Positions 9,857 through 19,261 of a DNA stretch of 51,008 nt are shown piece by piece. Origin of the DNA: Glaciecola sp. UBA1851 (GTDB lineage: Bacteria > Pseudomonadota > Gammaproteobacteria > Enterobacterales > Alteromonadaceae); NCBI GenBank assembly GCA_002338515.1, contig DDIL01000006.1, forward strand, positions 1 to 51,008. The letters are read 5' to 3'. The notes under the pieces are model-generated. The model was not told where the DNA came from. It ran no database searches and saw nothing but the letters and a program-made list of their open reading frames with translations. Position 1 is the first letter of the stretch. Every line of letters begins with the position of its first letter. Both the position numbers and the translations under genes were made by a program.

Positions 9857-10702
9857 ATGACGCACTTTTTTCCAGGCCAAAATGAAATACAAAACGACCA
9901 GTCAGCAACCGTCCCTAGCCTGTATGCAATTTTTGGTGGCACGTTTGACCCACCTCATCTAGGTCATTTAAAGCCACTTCAGCAAACATTAGACTTACTT
10001 GGCATCCATAACATTGGATTAATGCCTGCTAATCAGCCCGCATTAAAATCAAACACAACGCCTATTCAACATAGACTCAACATGACCCAACTGTTATGTG
10101 ACTTGGATATCAGATTTACAGTTGATACTACCGAGATTGATAGAGGTGGCAAGACTTATACGGTAGATACGTTGTCGTATTTAAAGCAACAACATAAGTC
10201 TAGAACACTTGTATTTATAATGGGTTTAGACTCTATAAAATCGATTTCAAAATGGTACAAATGGCAAGATTTGTTTAAATATGCACATTTAGTGGTTATG
10301 TGCAGAGATAAATGTAAAATACCAACTGATGATAGTCTAATTCAGACAACAACCGAACAACATTCCTCCCATAAAACCAAGTTGGCATCGAATTTGTATA
10401 ATATTTATACAAGTGAACGTCAATTTCATAAATTGATGGGGTCAGAGATGGATGAAAAGACTCGTTCACTATTGTTGTCGAAGTTAGCCCTTGCTGATAA
10501 AAATTTATCTAATGTTTATCCTGCAACAATTGAGGGTATACTAAATGAATCAGTTGAGGGCAAACTTTGGTTTGTTAACAATGATTTAGTACAAATTTCT
10601 TCTACAGAAATTAGACTATTACTAAAACAGAAGCAAGATATCAGTCAGTTGGTTCCGACCAGCATCGTAGACTATATTTCTAAAAATAAACTTTATTTAT
10701 AA
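9857..10702 (+). CDS. nadD: Nicotinate-nucleotide adenylyltransferase
   Basis: Transfers AMP from ATP to nicotinate mononucleotide, the penultimate step of NAD synthesis. The nucleotidyltransferase signature GGTFDPPHLGH is at residues 28-38 and the C-terminal ISSTEIR motif is near residue 250. At 281 aa it is clearly longer than the 213-aa E. coli enzyme. About 20 extra residues precede the first beta strand, and the middle (about 155-230) is expanded by a polar segment rich in Lys, Ser and Thr. The ATG at 9857 lacks a strong ribosome binding site, so part of the N-terminal extension could be an annotation artefact. E. coli has cobC next; here rsfS follows directly. Confidence 0.95.
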   Translation: MTHFFPGQNEIQNDQSATVPSLYAIFGGTFDPPHLGHLKPLQQTLDLLGIHNIGLMPANQPALKSNTTPIQHRLNMTQLLCDLDIRFTVDTTEIDRGGKTYTVDTLSYLKQQHKSRTLVFIMGLDSIKSISKWYKWQDLFKYAHLVVMCRDKCKIPTDDSLIQTTTEQHSSHKTKLASNLYNIYTSERQFHKLMGSEMDEKTRSLLLSKLALADKNLSNVYPATIEGILNESVEGKLWFVNNDLVQISSTEIRLLLKQKQDISQLVPTSIVDYISKNKLYL

Positions 10703-10746
10703 CCAGTGTCAATACACTGACATATAGCAATTTAAAGGGAAAATAC

Positions 10747-11064
10747 TTGAATCACCAATCTTTTAAAGACTTTGTAATTGAAAAAGTTGACGACATGAAA
10801 GCCCGCGATGTGAAGGTGCTTGATGTATCGGAAAAATCATGGGTCACTGACACAATGATCATTTGTTCTGGTAACTCAAAACGTCATGTTTCGTCTATAG
10901 CTGAAAATGTTATTGTTGAATGTAAGCATGCTGAGCATGCCCCGTTAAGCGTCGAAGGCAAAGATACTGGCGAATGGGTGTTAGTAGACTTAGGCGAAAT
11001 AGTTTTACACGTTATGCAAGATGAAACTCGAGATTTCTATCAGCTAGAAAAACTGTGGGCATAG
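10747..11064 (+). CDS. rsfS: Ribosomal silencing factor RsfS
   Basis: Binds ribosomal protein L14 and blocks joining of the 30S and 50S subunits when nutrients are short. The 105-residue protein is of family length, with the conserved WVTDTMIICSGNSKRHVSSIA and DTGEWVLVDLGEIVLHVM regions. The start appears to be TTG at 10747, preceded by an AAAGGGA ribosome binding site about six bases upstream. This rare start codon may keep expression low. It lies between nadD and rlmH, as in most gammaproteobacteria. Confidence 0.95.
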   Translation: MNHQSFKDFVIEKVDDMKARDVKVLDVSEKSWVTDTMIICSGNSKRHVSSIAENVIVECKHAEHAPLSVEGKDTGEWVLVDLGEIVLHVMQDETRDFYQLEKLWA

Positions 11065-11116
11065 GCTTGAAACGAATTTTTTCGATGATATAAGTATTTA
11101 TTAGGTTAATTTACCC

Positions 11117-11587
11117 ATGAAAATACAAGTAGTTGCTGTTGGAAATAAAATGCCTGCTTGGGTTGTTGACGGAACGAATGAGTATTTGCGCCGTTTTCCT
11201 TCAGATTTTTCTGTCAGTTTTACAGAGATACCGCCTATCAAACGAGGGAAAACGGTAAATATTGAAAAAATTAAGGAACTTGAAGGCGAAAAATGTATCT
11301 CAGCCATAGGTAAAAGTAACCGTGTGATTGCATTGGAAGTATTAGGTAAAAAGTGGAGTACCAACGATTTAGCCACAAACATTAATCAATGGAAGATGGA
11401 TGGTCGCAACGTATCGCTCCTAATAGGTGGTCCTGAAGGGCTATCTGACGCTTGCAGAAAGCTCGCTTCTCAGCATTGGTCACTCTCGCCTTTAACGCTT
11501 CCTCATCCAATGGTAAGAGTTATTGTTACCGAAGCAATATATAGAGCTTGGTCAGTTACTCAAAACCATCCCTATCACCGAGAATAA
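11117..11587 (+). CDS. rlmH: 23S rRNA pseudouridine1915 N3-methyltransferase
   Basis: SPOUT-family methyltransferase that methylates pseudouridine 1915 in helix 69 of 23S rRNA on assembled ribosomes. At 156 residues it matches the E. coli protein (155). The cofactor-binding knot motif LLIGGPEGLS (about 102-111) and the C-terminal ITEAIYRAW-like VTEAIYRAWSV with the HPYHRE tail are diagnostic. Follows rsfS by 52 bp; mrdA begins 9 bp after its stop. Confidence 0.97.
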   Translation: MKIQVVAVGNKMPAWVVDGTNEYLRRFPSDFSVSFTEIPPIKRGKTVNIEKIKELEGEKCISAIGKSNRVIALEVLGKKWSTNDLATNINQWKMDGRNVSLLIGGPEGLSDACRKLASQHWSLSPLTLPHPMVRVIVTEAIYRAWSVTQNHPYHRE

Positions 11588-11596
11588 AATAATAAA

Positions 11597-13570
11597 ATGG
11601 CGAAGGTAAGACAAACAATTCGAGACCATACTGCTGAAGCAAACTTATTTGCTAGGCGTGCGTTCGTATCTGTTATGTTTGTAGGCACACTTATGTTGCT
11701 GCTTATGCTCAACCTTTATAATTTGCAAGTTACTAATCATGACGACTATCAAACTCAGTCTAATGGTAACCGCATAAAAGTCTTACCTGTCGCGCCCAAC
11801 AGAGGGCTAATTTATGATAGGAATGGTGTAATACTAGCAGAAAACCGACCAATCTATAGTCTTGAAATTATTCCAGAAGAAGTTGAAGACTTAGATGAAA
11901 CCTTAGCTCAAGTGACAGAGTTAATGTCAATTACACAAGCAGAAATGTCTCGATTTGAGAAAGACAGGAAACGACAAAGGCGTTTCAAACCTGTTGCGAT
12001 AAGAAATCAATTGTCGCATGAAGAGGTAGCCTTATTTTCTGCTAATCAACACCGGTTCACTGGCGTAAGTATTCAGGCTCGATTATCTCGTTTCTATCCA
12101 TTTAGAGATACCCTTACTCATATGCTAGGGTATGTTGCACGAATAAATAAAAGAGACCTATCAAAACTGACTGCAGAAGGGTTAGAAGCCAACTATGCTG
12201 CGACTCATGATATTGGTAAACAAGGCGTAGAGAAATTTCATGAACGTACGTTGCATGGTAAAGTTGGGTATCAACAAGTTGAAGTAAATAATAAAGGAAG
12301 AATAATACGGGTTCTAGATTTTCAGCCGCCTGAACCAGGTAAAGATATTGTGCTAAATATTGACATAGAGTTACAAAAAAAAGCACAACAAGAACTAGCT
12401 GGAAGACGTGGTTCGGTAGTTATAACTGACACGCAAACAGGGGGGGTACTAGCTTTATATTCAAGTCCTAGTTATGACCCTAATTTGTTCGTGCACGGTA
12501 TCAGCCAAAAAGAATATTCGAAATTATTAAATTCTCGCTATAGCCCGCTACTTAATCGCGCAACGCAAGGCCGTTATCCACCTGCGTCGACCATTAAACC
12601 TCACTTGGCCTTATTGGGGCTAGAATTAGGTGTAATAGACTCTGAAACTGAAATAAACGACCCAGGCACGTATCAACTTCGCAATGTATCTCATGTATGG
12701 CGGGACTGGAAAAAACATGGCCATGGCATGGTAGATGTCACTAAATCTGTTGAAGTATCGTGCGATACATTTTATTACGACTTAGCTTACAAGCTTGGCA
12801 TAGACAGAATAAGTGATAGCATGCGGGAATTCGGTTTTGGCGAGTTTACCGGTGTAGATTTATACGAAGAATCTAGAGCTAACATGCCAACAAGAGGTTG
12901 GAAAAGAGCACGTTTTAATGAGCCTTGGTATATTGGAGATACCATATCAGTAGGCATTGGGCAAAGTTACTGGAACGCCACACCTCTGCAACTTGCAAAC
13001 TCTCTAAATATTTTGGTTAACAAAGGCAGGCGTTTAACACCTAAAATATTAAAGGGCTATTTAGAAGATGGGCGAGTTATAAATGAGCCAGTTGAAGAAA
13101 AATCACCTATACCAATGATTGACGAAGCTAATTGGGATTTAGTGCTTGATTCGTTGTACGGCACAGTTAATCGAAAACATGGCACAGCCTTTAGTGCTTA
13201 TAGGGGTTCCGATTACATATCTGCTGGTAAGACAGGTACAGCTCAGCTATTTAGTGTCGCGCAAGATGAAGAGTATAACGAAGACGAAGTAAATGAATAC
13301 TTGCGAGACAATGCAATGTATATAGGCTACGCACCCTATGACAACCCTCAAATCAGTATTGCGGTAGCAATCGAAAATGTGGGTGGTGGTGGTTCAAACG
13401 CTGCACCTTTAGCCCGTAAAGTTATGGATTTCTATTTTGACGAACAAAAAAATACCGAAATTGCTAATAAAGCATGGGGAACGTCTGGTATGCCCCTAGG
13501 CTTTCAGACTTCATCGGCCGTAACCATATCGAATTTGGAAGAAACCGCTCAAACCACCAACAGTCAATAA
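11597..13570 (+). CDS. mrdA: Penicillin-binding protein 2 (elongasome transpeptidase)
   Basis: Class B PBP that crosslinks peptidoglycan during lateral wall growth, working with RodA. An N-terminal membrane anchor (about residues 24-45) is followed by the pedestal domain (NRGLIYDRNGVILAENRP) and the transpeptidase domain. Active-site motifs are STIK with Ser331, SCD at 388-390 (the SxN position, Asp in E. coli PBP2 as well) and KTGT at 545. Length 657 aa against 633 in E. coli; the extra residues are mostly a low-complexity C-terminal tail. Only 9 bp separate it from rlmH and 6 bp from mrdB, so it is almost certainly cotranscribed with both. Confidence 0.97.
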   Translation: MAKVRQTIRDHTAEANLFARRAFVSVMFVGTLMLLLMLNLYNLQVTNHDDYQTQSNGNRIKVLPVAPNRGLIYDRNGVILAENRPIYSLEIIPEEVEDLDETLAQVTELMSITQAEMSRFEKDRKRQRRFKPVAIRNQLSHEEVALFSANQHRFTGVSIQARLSRFYPFRDTLTHMLGYVARINKRDLSKLTAEGLEANYAATHDIGKQGVEKFHERTLHGKVGYQQVEVNNKGRIIRVLDFQPPEPGKDIVLNIDIELQKKAQQELAGRRGSVVITDTQTGGVLALYSSPSYDPNLFVHGISQKEYSKLLNSRYSPLLNRATQGRYPPASTIKPHLALLGLELGVIDSETEINDPGTYQLRNVSHVWRDWKKHGHGMVDVTKSVEVSCDTFYYDLAYKLGIDRISDSMREFGFGEFTGVDLYEESRANMPTRGWKRARFNEPWYIGDTISVGIGQSYWNATPLQLANSLNILVNKGRRLTPKILKGYLEDGRVINEPVEEKSPIPMIDEANWDLVLDSLYGTVNRKHGTAFSAYRGSDYISAGKTGTAQLFSVAQDEEYNEDEVNEYLRDNAMYIGYAPYDNPQISIAVAIENVGGGGSNAAPLARKVMDFYFDEQKNTEIANKAWGTSGMPLGFQTSSAVTISNLEETAQTTNSQ

Positions 13571-13576
13571 ACATAG

Positions 13577-14692
13577 ATGAAGAAAAACAACTTTAAAGCG
13601 AATAAACAAAGCATACTTGAAAAAATCCATATCGATGGGTTTTTATTGTTTGCTTTATTCTGTTTAATGTTTGTTGGCTTACTCACTATTTACTCTTCTG
13701 GTGGGCAAGATTTTGATTTAGTCCACCGTCAATTGGTTAGATTATCTGTCGCAATTATAATTATGTTTGTACTCGCTCAATTACCTATAATGGCTTACAG
13801 GCGGGTTGCTGTATATTTTTACACAGCCGGAATACTCATGCTAATAGCGGTACTCATTGTTGGTGTGGTAGGTAAAGGCGCACAGCGCTGGCTCAACTTG
13901 GGTATTATTACTTTCCAACCAGCAGAAATTATGAAGCTTGCTATGCCAATGATGGTTGCTTGGTATATAAGTAAATATAGTATACCAGTGAGACTTAGAG
14001 ATATTTTTGTCGGTTTTATTATCGTATTTGTTCCAACAATTCTTATTGCTAAACAACCTGATTTAGGTACGTCTTTACTAGTAGCTGCAAGCGGTATTTT
14101 TGTTTTATTTTTGGCAGGCATGACATGGAAGCTTATCGGTTTTATTGGCATTTTAGGTATAATATTTGCGCCTATAATGTGGTTTTTCCTAATGCAAGAT
14201 TATCAAAAACAACGCGTTACTACTTTTCTAAATCCAGAGAGCGACCCGCTTGGCTCGGGTTATCATATAATCCAATCAAAAATTGCCATAGGCTCTGGAG
14301 GTATTGAGGGCAAAGGCTGGCTGCAAGGCACTCAGTCGCAACTTGAATTCTTACCTGAACGCCATACTGATTTTATCTTTTCAGTATTCAGTGAAGAGTT
14401 TGGTCTAGTTGGAGTACTTGGCTTGTTACTAATGTATCTATGTATCATTTTACGAGGGCTATATATTGCCAATAGAGCCCAAGATACGTTTAGTAAATTA
14501 TTAGCGGGCAGTATTACCCTAACCTTCTTTGTATACGTCTTTGTAAACATGGGGATGGTGTCAGGCATATTGCCCGTAGTTGGTGTACCTTTGCCGCTTA
14601 TTAGCTATGGTGGCACCTCTATGGTAACCTTAATGGCGGGCTTTGGTATTCTAATGGCTATCAGTACCCAAAAGAGACTTCTGTCTCGCTAA
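13577..14692 (+). CDS. mrdB: Peptidoglycan glycosyltransferase RodA
   Basis: SEDS-family polytopic membrane enzyme that polymerises lipid II glycan strands during rod elongation, in complex with PBP2. The 371 residues contain about ten hydrophobic helices. The long conserved extracytoplasmic region is present (LNPESDPLGSGYHIIQSKIA, about 219-238, then LPERHTDFIFSVFSEEFG), as is the C-terminal PLISYGGTSM motif. Encoded 6 bp after mrdA. A 150-bp gap follows before rlpA; mltB, sometimes found here in related orders, is absent. Confidence 0.97.
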   Translation: MKKNNFKANKQSILEKIHIDGFLLFALFCLMFVGLLTIYSSGGQDFDLVHRQLVRLSVAIIIMFVLAQLPIMAYRRVAVYFYTAGILMLIAVLIVGVVGKGAQRWLNLGIITFQPAEIMKLAMPMMVAWYISKYSIPVRLRDIFVGFIIVFVPTILIAKQPDLGTSLLVAASGIFVLFLAGMTWKLIGFIGILGIIFAPIMWFFLMQDYQKQRVTTFLNPESDPLGSGYHIIQSKIAIGSGGIEGKGWLQGTQSQLEFLPERHTDFIFSVFSEEFGLVGVLGLLLMYLCIILRGLYIANRAQDTFSKLLAGSITLTFFVYVFVNMGMVSGILPVVGVPLPLISYGGTSMVTLMAGFGILMAISTQKRLLSR

Positions 14693-14842
14693 AACATAAT
14701 TAAATATAACAATAAAAAGCTATACAGATTTGTGCAAGCTCGCTAACTCAATAAACGACAACCGCAAATAAGTCTGAATAAAATAGTAAACTAAAAATCT
14801 ACTAGTTTCTGAAAAATTAGTATGTATTTAACGAGATGCGCT

Positions 14843-15826
14843 ATGAAAACTCATGTTGATAAACCGGTTGGGAGCCAATCGTTTGTTTTTGTTTTGCTAT
14901 TAGTTATTTTAACTGGCTGTACAAACACACAAACCAGTAGGTACTCGATAAAGCAAGACACTGCGCCTAATTTTGATTATGGCGTGATTACTTACGATAT
15001 TATAGAGCCAACCCGTGAAAGTTATAATATATGGACGAGTAAACCCTATACTATTATGGGGAAACATTATACACCAATGGCAACGGGTAAAGGCCATTCT
15101 GAAGTAGGCCAAGCCTCTTGGTATGGGCAAAAATTTCATGGCCATAAAACCGCTAATGGCGAAATTTTTGATATGTTCGCGTTAACCGCCGCCCACAAAA
15201 CTCTTCCACTCCCCTCTTTTGTGAAAGTCACTAACTTGCAAACCAGTAAATCTATTATTGTAAGAGTAAATGATAGAGGTCCTTTTCATGATGAAAGAGT
15301 GTTAGATTTAAGTTATGGGGCTGCGAAAAAGCTAGGTTTTCACCAATACGGTGTAACCGATATAAAAATGGATGTAATTTATGTTCAGGAAAATGGTGAA
15401 ATTACAGTAGGAGATGATCCTACTGTTTATATAAGTCAAGACGGTGAGCTTATAGCAAAACCCTACGAACCGAAGCAACCCGATATACTTGTCGCTAACG
15501 TTGAGTATGAGGGTCAATTAAATAGCCCAAAAAAGCTAGCTCCCCTAAATGAAAGTACTCCAGATTTAATTAATGATGGTTCAAAAAGTATGAGTGAATC
15601 GGGCTTATTTGTGCAAGTTTTAGCGCTACAAAATGGTGAGAAAGCAAAAAATTTAGCAACCGGCATTGCTAATTTATTACAAGTGCCTACATTAACGCCA
15701 AAGTTTGAAGATATATACAAATTGCATATTGGGCCACTAAGTAGTGAACAAAAAGCAAAAACACTTATCCAAGAGTTAAAGAAAATAGGCTTTGATAAAG
15801 CTTTTACAGTAGAAGTATTACCTTAG
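14843..15826 (+). CDS. rlpA: Septal ring lytic transglycosylase RlpA family lipoprotein
   Basis: Lipoprotein of the RlpA family, linked to cleavage of denuded glycan strands at the septum. The signal peptide ends in LTGC (lipobox). A double-psi beta-barrel domain follows (GQASWYGQKFHGHKTANGE, then VRVNDRGPFHDERVLDLSYG), and the C-terminal 75 residues form a SPOR domain (FVQVLALQNGEKAKNLATGI to the end) that targets division-site peptidoglycan. Two starts are possible: ATG at 14822 with no visible ribosome binding site, and ATG at 14843 preceded by ACGAGA. I use 14843, which gives a normal lipoprotein signal. Lies between mrdB and dacA as in E. coli. Confidence 0.92.
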   Translation: MKTHVDKPVGSQSFVFVLLLVILTGCTNTQTSRYSIKQDTAPNFDYGVITYDIIEPTRESYNIWTSKPYTIMGKHYTPMATGKGHSEVGQASWYGQKFHGHKTANGEIFDMFALTAAHKTLPLPSFVKVTNLQTSKSIIVRVNDRGPFHDERVLDLSYGAAKKLGFHQYGVTDIKMDVIYVQENGEITVGDDPTVYISQDGELIAKPYEPKQPDILVANVEYEGQLNSPKKLAPLNESTPDLINDGSKSMSESGLFVQVLALQNGEKAKNLATGIANLLQVPTLTPKFEDIYKLHIGPLSSEQKAKTLIQELKKIGFDKAFTVEVLP

Positions 15827-16012
15827 AGCAATCGATTATAAATATAACGACGTAATATAGATTTACTGACTCGACATTAAGTCTAAAGACGGTAAAATAA
15901 TACGATTAGTTTTCGAGCTTCATTTATTGCTTTAAATAACGTTTATTTGAGTCACACCTAATACAAATACAATGTGACTTATATCTAATAATTAACCCAA
16001 TCAGGATACAGA

Positions 16013-17164
16013 ATGCGTTCAACTTTTTTAATTTGCTTATTTTCAGCCTTAGTAAGCTTTAGTGTAAATGCAGCGATCGTAATTCCTCCACCGCCAAGTG
16101 TGTCTGCTAGTGGTTTTTTACTTATTGATCACAACACAGGTCATGTAATAGCAGAGAAAAATGTTGATCAACGTTTAGCACCTGCTAGCTTGACTAAAAT
16201 AATGACGGTTTATGTAGTCGGCAAAGAGCTTCAAGCTGGCAATATAAGCATTACCGACATGGTTACTATTTCTGAAAATGCTTGGGCAAAAAACTTTCCC
16301 GATTCTTCAAAAATGTTCATTGAAGTAGGTACGCAAGTATCGGTTGAAGAATTACTTCAAGGCATTATTGTGCAATCAGGAAACGATGCGTGTGTTGCAA
16401 TTGCAGAGCATATTGCAGGTAGTGAAGCTGCGTTTGCTAGCATGATGAACGCCTATGCCCAAAGTTTAGGATTAACTGCCACTAATTTCGTAAATAGTCA
16501 CGGTTTACACGATGCGGACCATTACACATCGCCAAGAGATATGGCCACGTTGTCTTCTGCTTTAATTGAAGAAACACCTGAAATGTATACAATTTACAGT
16601 CAGCGTGAATTTACTTATAACGATATAAAGCAATTTAATCGAAACAGTTTACTATGGGACAAGAGTCTCAATGTAGATGGTATTAAAACGGGCCACACGT
16701 CAGATGCGGGATACAGTTTAATTACCTCTGCAACTCAAGGTGATATGCGATTAATTTCTGTCGTAATGGGTACAGATAGCGAAAGGGCAAGAAAAGCCGA
16801 AAATAAGAAGTTATTGCGATACGGATTTAGATTTTACGAGTCAGTTGTTCCTTACGAAGCAGGTCATTCTTTTGCGTCTCACCGTATTTATATGGGAGAT
16901 AAAGAAACGGTTAGCTTAGGTATTAATCAAACAACGGCTATGACAATTCCTCGCGGCCAAGCGAATTCTTTAAAAGCTAACTTTGAATTGAGCAGAACCC
17001 TAGAAGCACCCATTGCTAAAGGTACCGAAGTTGGTGTGTTAACAATTGAACTTGATGGTGAGAATTTGGCTACATATCCCTTAGTTACTTTAGAAGAAGT
17101 AGAAGAAGGTAGCTTTGTTGATCAAGCAATGGATTGGATTACTTTACAACTAGGACTTGAATAA
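16013..17164 (+). CDS. dacA: D-alanyl-D-alanine carboxypeptidase (PBP5/6 family)
   Basis: Removes the terminal D-alanine from peptidoglycan pentapeptides and so limits crosslinking. A Sec signal peptide (residues 1-20, ending NAA) precedes the catalytic domain with SLTK (Ser59, Lys62), SGN (122-124) and KTG (225-227). The C-terminal PBP5 beta domain ends in an amphipathic tail (DQAMDWITLQLGLE) that should anchor the protein to the inner membrane. Length 383 aa, close to the E. coli protein (403). The TAA stop shares one base with the next ATG, so ybeD is translationally coupled. Confidence 0.96.
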   Translation: MRSTFLICLFSALVSFSVNAAIVIPPPPSVSASGFLLIDHNTGHVIAEKNVDQRLAPASLTKIMTVYVVGKELQAGNISITDMVTISENAWAKNFPDSSKMFIEVGTQVSVEELLQGIIVQSGNDACVAIAEHIAGSEAAFASMMNAYAQSLGLTATNFVNSHGLHDADHYTSPRDMATLSSALIEETPEMYTIYSQREFTYNDIKQFNRNSLLWDKSLNVDGIKTGHTSDAGYSLITSATQGDMRLISVVMGTDSERARKAENKKLLRYGFRFYESVVPYEAGHSFASHRIYMGDKETVSLGINQTTAMTIPRGQANSLKANFELSRTLEAPIAKGTEVGVLTIELDGENLATYPLVTLEEVEEGSFVDQAMDWITLQLGLE

Positions 17165-17427
17165 TGGATACAAAGTTTGACGAATTATTGTCATTCCCAT
17201 GCATACAAACGTTTAAAGTAATGGGCGTTGCTACTAACGAGTTCCCTGAACAAGTTATTGCGAAATTACAGCAAATTGCCCCTGGTGACTATTCGCCGAA
17301 AGTGAAAGCCAGTAGTAAGGGGAATTATCATGCGTTATCTTTGCCTATAAGAGTGACTAGCAAAGAACATATGGAATCTATCTATACTGAATTATCTAAG
17401 TTAGAACTTGTTAGGGTTGTGCTTTAG
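17164..17427 (+). CDS. ybeD: UPF0250/DUF493 family protein YbeD
   Basis: Small cytoplasmic protein (87 aa) with a ferredoxin-like fold, of uncertain function; it is conserved between dacA and lipB in many gammaproteobacteria. The sequence shows the family pattern FPCIQTFKVMGVATNEFPEQ and the ending YTELSKLELVRVVL. It starts on the last base of the dacA stop codon. The context links it to lipoate or cell-wall genes, but that is positional evidence only. Confidence 0.93.
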   Translation: MDTKFDELLSFPCIQTFKVMGVATNEFPEQVIAKLQQIAPGDYSPKVKASSKGNYHALSLPIRVTSKEHMESIYTELSKLELVRVVL

Positions 17428-17436
17428 TGACTCACT

Positions 17437-18111
17437 TTGAAACAGGAAACGCAATTGGGTAATAAAGGTCAAACCTTAATTGTTAGAGACTTAGGCTTAC
17501 AAGCTTATATGCCAATTTGGCATCGCATGCAGGAATTCACCAATACGCGAACTAACGATACGCCAGATGAAATATGGGTAACCGAGCATGAAAGCGTATT
17601 TACCCAAGGGCAAGCAGGCAAGCAAGAACATGTATTAGCACCTGGCGATATACCTGTTGTCCCCGTTGATAGAGGTGGTCAAGTTACCTATCACGGACCA
17701 GGGCAATTAATGATGTACATATTAATAAACATCAGGCGAACTAAAATTGGCGTACGTGACTTAGTATCTGCATTAGAAAGCTGTATTGTACGCACGTTGA
17801 AATCAGATGGAATAAACGCATATCCTAAAGCTGACGCCCCAGGCGTTTATGTTGACGAAAAAAAGATATGTTCAGTTGGTTTACGTATTCGTAAAGGTTG
17901 CTCATTTCACGGCTTAGCTTTTAATGTGGATATGGATTTGTCACCTTTTAGTCGCATTAACCCTTGTGGATATGCAGGTCTTGAAATGACAGATAGCGCC
18001 AAGCTAGGCGGTAATGCTAGTATGCAAAAAGCAAAAAAAGCAGTAGTGGCAAATTTTTGCCAAATTTTAAATATTGATTTGATTGAATATAAAGAAGGTT
18101 TTGATGAGTAA
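17437..18111 (+). CDS. lipB: Octanoyl-[acyl-carrier-protein]:protein octanoyltransferase
   Basis: Transfers octanoyl groups from acyl carrier protein to lipoyl domains, the first step of lipoate synthesis. The 224-residue protein has the GGQVTYHGPGQLMMY motif (about 84-98), the catalytic lysine in KKICSVGLR and the FHGLAFNVDMDLSPFSRINPCG region with the active-site cysteine. An in-frame stop at 17428 limits how far upstream it can start, and the only reasonable initiator is TTG at 17437 with no strong ribosome binding site. Its 3' end overlaps lipA by 8 bp. Confidence 0.96.
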   Translation: MKQETQLGNKGQTLIVRDLGLQAYMPIWHRMQEFTNTRTNDTPDEIWVTEHESVFTQGQAGKQEHVLAPGDIPVVPVDRGGQVTYHGPGQLMMYILINIRRTKIGVRDLVSALESCIVRTLKSDGINAYPKADAPGVYVDEKKICSVGLRIRKGCSFHGLAFNVDMDLSPFSRINPCGYAGLEMTDSAKLGGNASMQKAKKAVVANFCQILNIDLIEYKEGFDE

Positions 18112-19066
18112 TTCTCGTGTGCAAGCAGGCGTTAAACTGCGTGATGAAGATAAAGTAAAACATATCCCGATCACTATTATGCCCACCGAAAAAGCAGAAA
18201 TGTTAAGAAAGCCAGCTTGGATAAAAGTAAAGCTTCCAAGCTCCACTGATCGAATTGATAAAATTAAAAAGACCTTGCGTAAAAACAAGCTTCATTCAGT
18301 TTGCGAAGAAGCCAGTTGCCCTAATTTGGCAGAGTGTTTTAACCATGGCACTGCTACCTTTATGATTTTAGGCGACATTTGTACTCGCCGTTGCCCTTTT
18401 TGCGATGTTGCTCATGGAAAGCCCTTGCCACCTAGTGCAGAAGAACCAATTAAATTAGCAAAAACTATCGCTGAGATGGAACTTCGTTATGTTGTTATCA
18501 CATCGGTTGACCGCGACGACTTGCGCGATGGTGGCGCACAGCATTTTGTTGATTGTATCAATGCAATTCGAGAGCATAGTCCTTCAACAAAAATTGAGGT
18601 CTTAGTACCCGATTTTCGTGGACGTATGGACAGAGCATTAGAAATTTTCAAACAAGGTGTACCTGACGTATTTAACCATAACCTAGAAACTATTCCGCGT
18701 TTGTATCGTGAATGTCGTCCTGGTGCAAACTACAAATGGTCTTTAGAGTTACTGCGTAAATTTAAAGAACAGCACCCTACCATTCCAACCAAATCTGGTT
18801 TGATGATGGGTATGGGCGAAGAAAGTGAAGAAATGCAGAAGGTGTTAGATGACTTGCGAGAGCATAACGTTGATATGCTAACACTTGGCCAATACTTGCA
18901 ACCAAGTAAACATCACTTCCCAGTGAAACGCTATGTTACGCCTCAAGAATTTGACGCCTTAGGTGATTACGCAAAAGAAATTGGCTTTTCACAAGCAGCG
19001 TGTGGTCCTATGGTCCGCTCTAGCTACCATGCTGATCAGCAAGCTATGGGCGTTGAAGTTAAATAA
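18104..19066 (+). CDS. lipA: Lipoyl synthase
   Basis: Radical SAM enzyme that inserts two sulfurs into protein-bound octanoyl chains. It has the auxiliary cluster cysteines in CEEASCPNLAEC and the radical SAM motif CTRRCPFC. A TTG codon at 18083 would add seven residues, but the ATG at 18104 has a clear AAAGAAGG ribosome binding site and gives a normal 320-aa protein. It overlaps the lipB end by 8 bp (ATGAGTAA arrangement), so the two are translationally coupled. A strong terminator follows, making lipA the last gene of the leuS-to-lipA run. Confidence 0.97.
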   Translation: MSNSRVQAGVKLRDEDKVKHIPITIMPTEKAEMLRKPAWIKVKLPSSTDRIDKIKKTLRKNKLHSVCEEASCPNLAECFNHGTATFMILGDICTRRCPFCDVAHGKPLPPSAEEPIKLAKTIAEMELRYVVITSVDRDDLRDGGAQHFVDCINAIREHSPSTKIEVLVPDFRGRMDRALEIFKQGVPDVFNHNLETIPRLYRECRPGANYKWSLELLRKFKEQHPTIPTKSGLMMGMGEESEEMQKVLDDLREHNVDMLTLGQYLQPSKHHFPVKRYVTPQEFDALGDYAKEIGFSQAACGPMVRSSYHADQQAMGVEVK

Positions 19067-19102
19067 TCTAATTTTATTTTGGGTCAAGTAAATATAAGAA
19101 GA

Positions 19103-19131
19103 AACCAACAATCATGATTGTTGGTTTTTTT
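19103..19131 (+). terminator. Rho-independent terminator after lipA
   Basis: A perfect 24-base palindrome (19103-19126, half site AACCAACAATCA) is followed directly by a run of seven T residues. It is the clearest terminator in the window and closes the leuS-to-lipA gene run. Confidence 0.92.
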
Positions 19132-19261
19132 ATGTCCTAACAAATACGCTCTCTACTGAAATCCTGTTCCTTCAGTCAGTTTTAACCTGCCAAGTATTAA
19201 CCTAATATAAATCGTAAAGTAACGACTTATTGGAAAAAAATTGAGAAACGAAAGTAAAACA

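Noticed and set aside
12750..12770. PBP2 motif SCD instead of SxN as a sign of inactivity
   Set aside because: E. coli PBP2 also has Asp at that position, so this is normal for the family.
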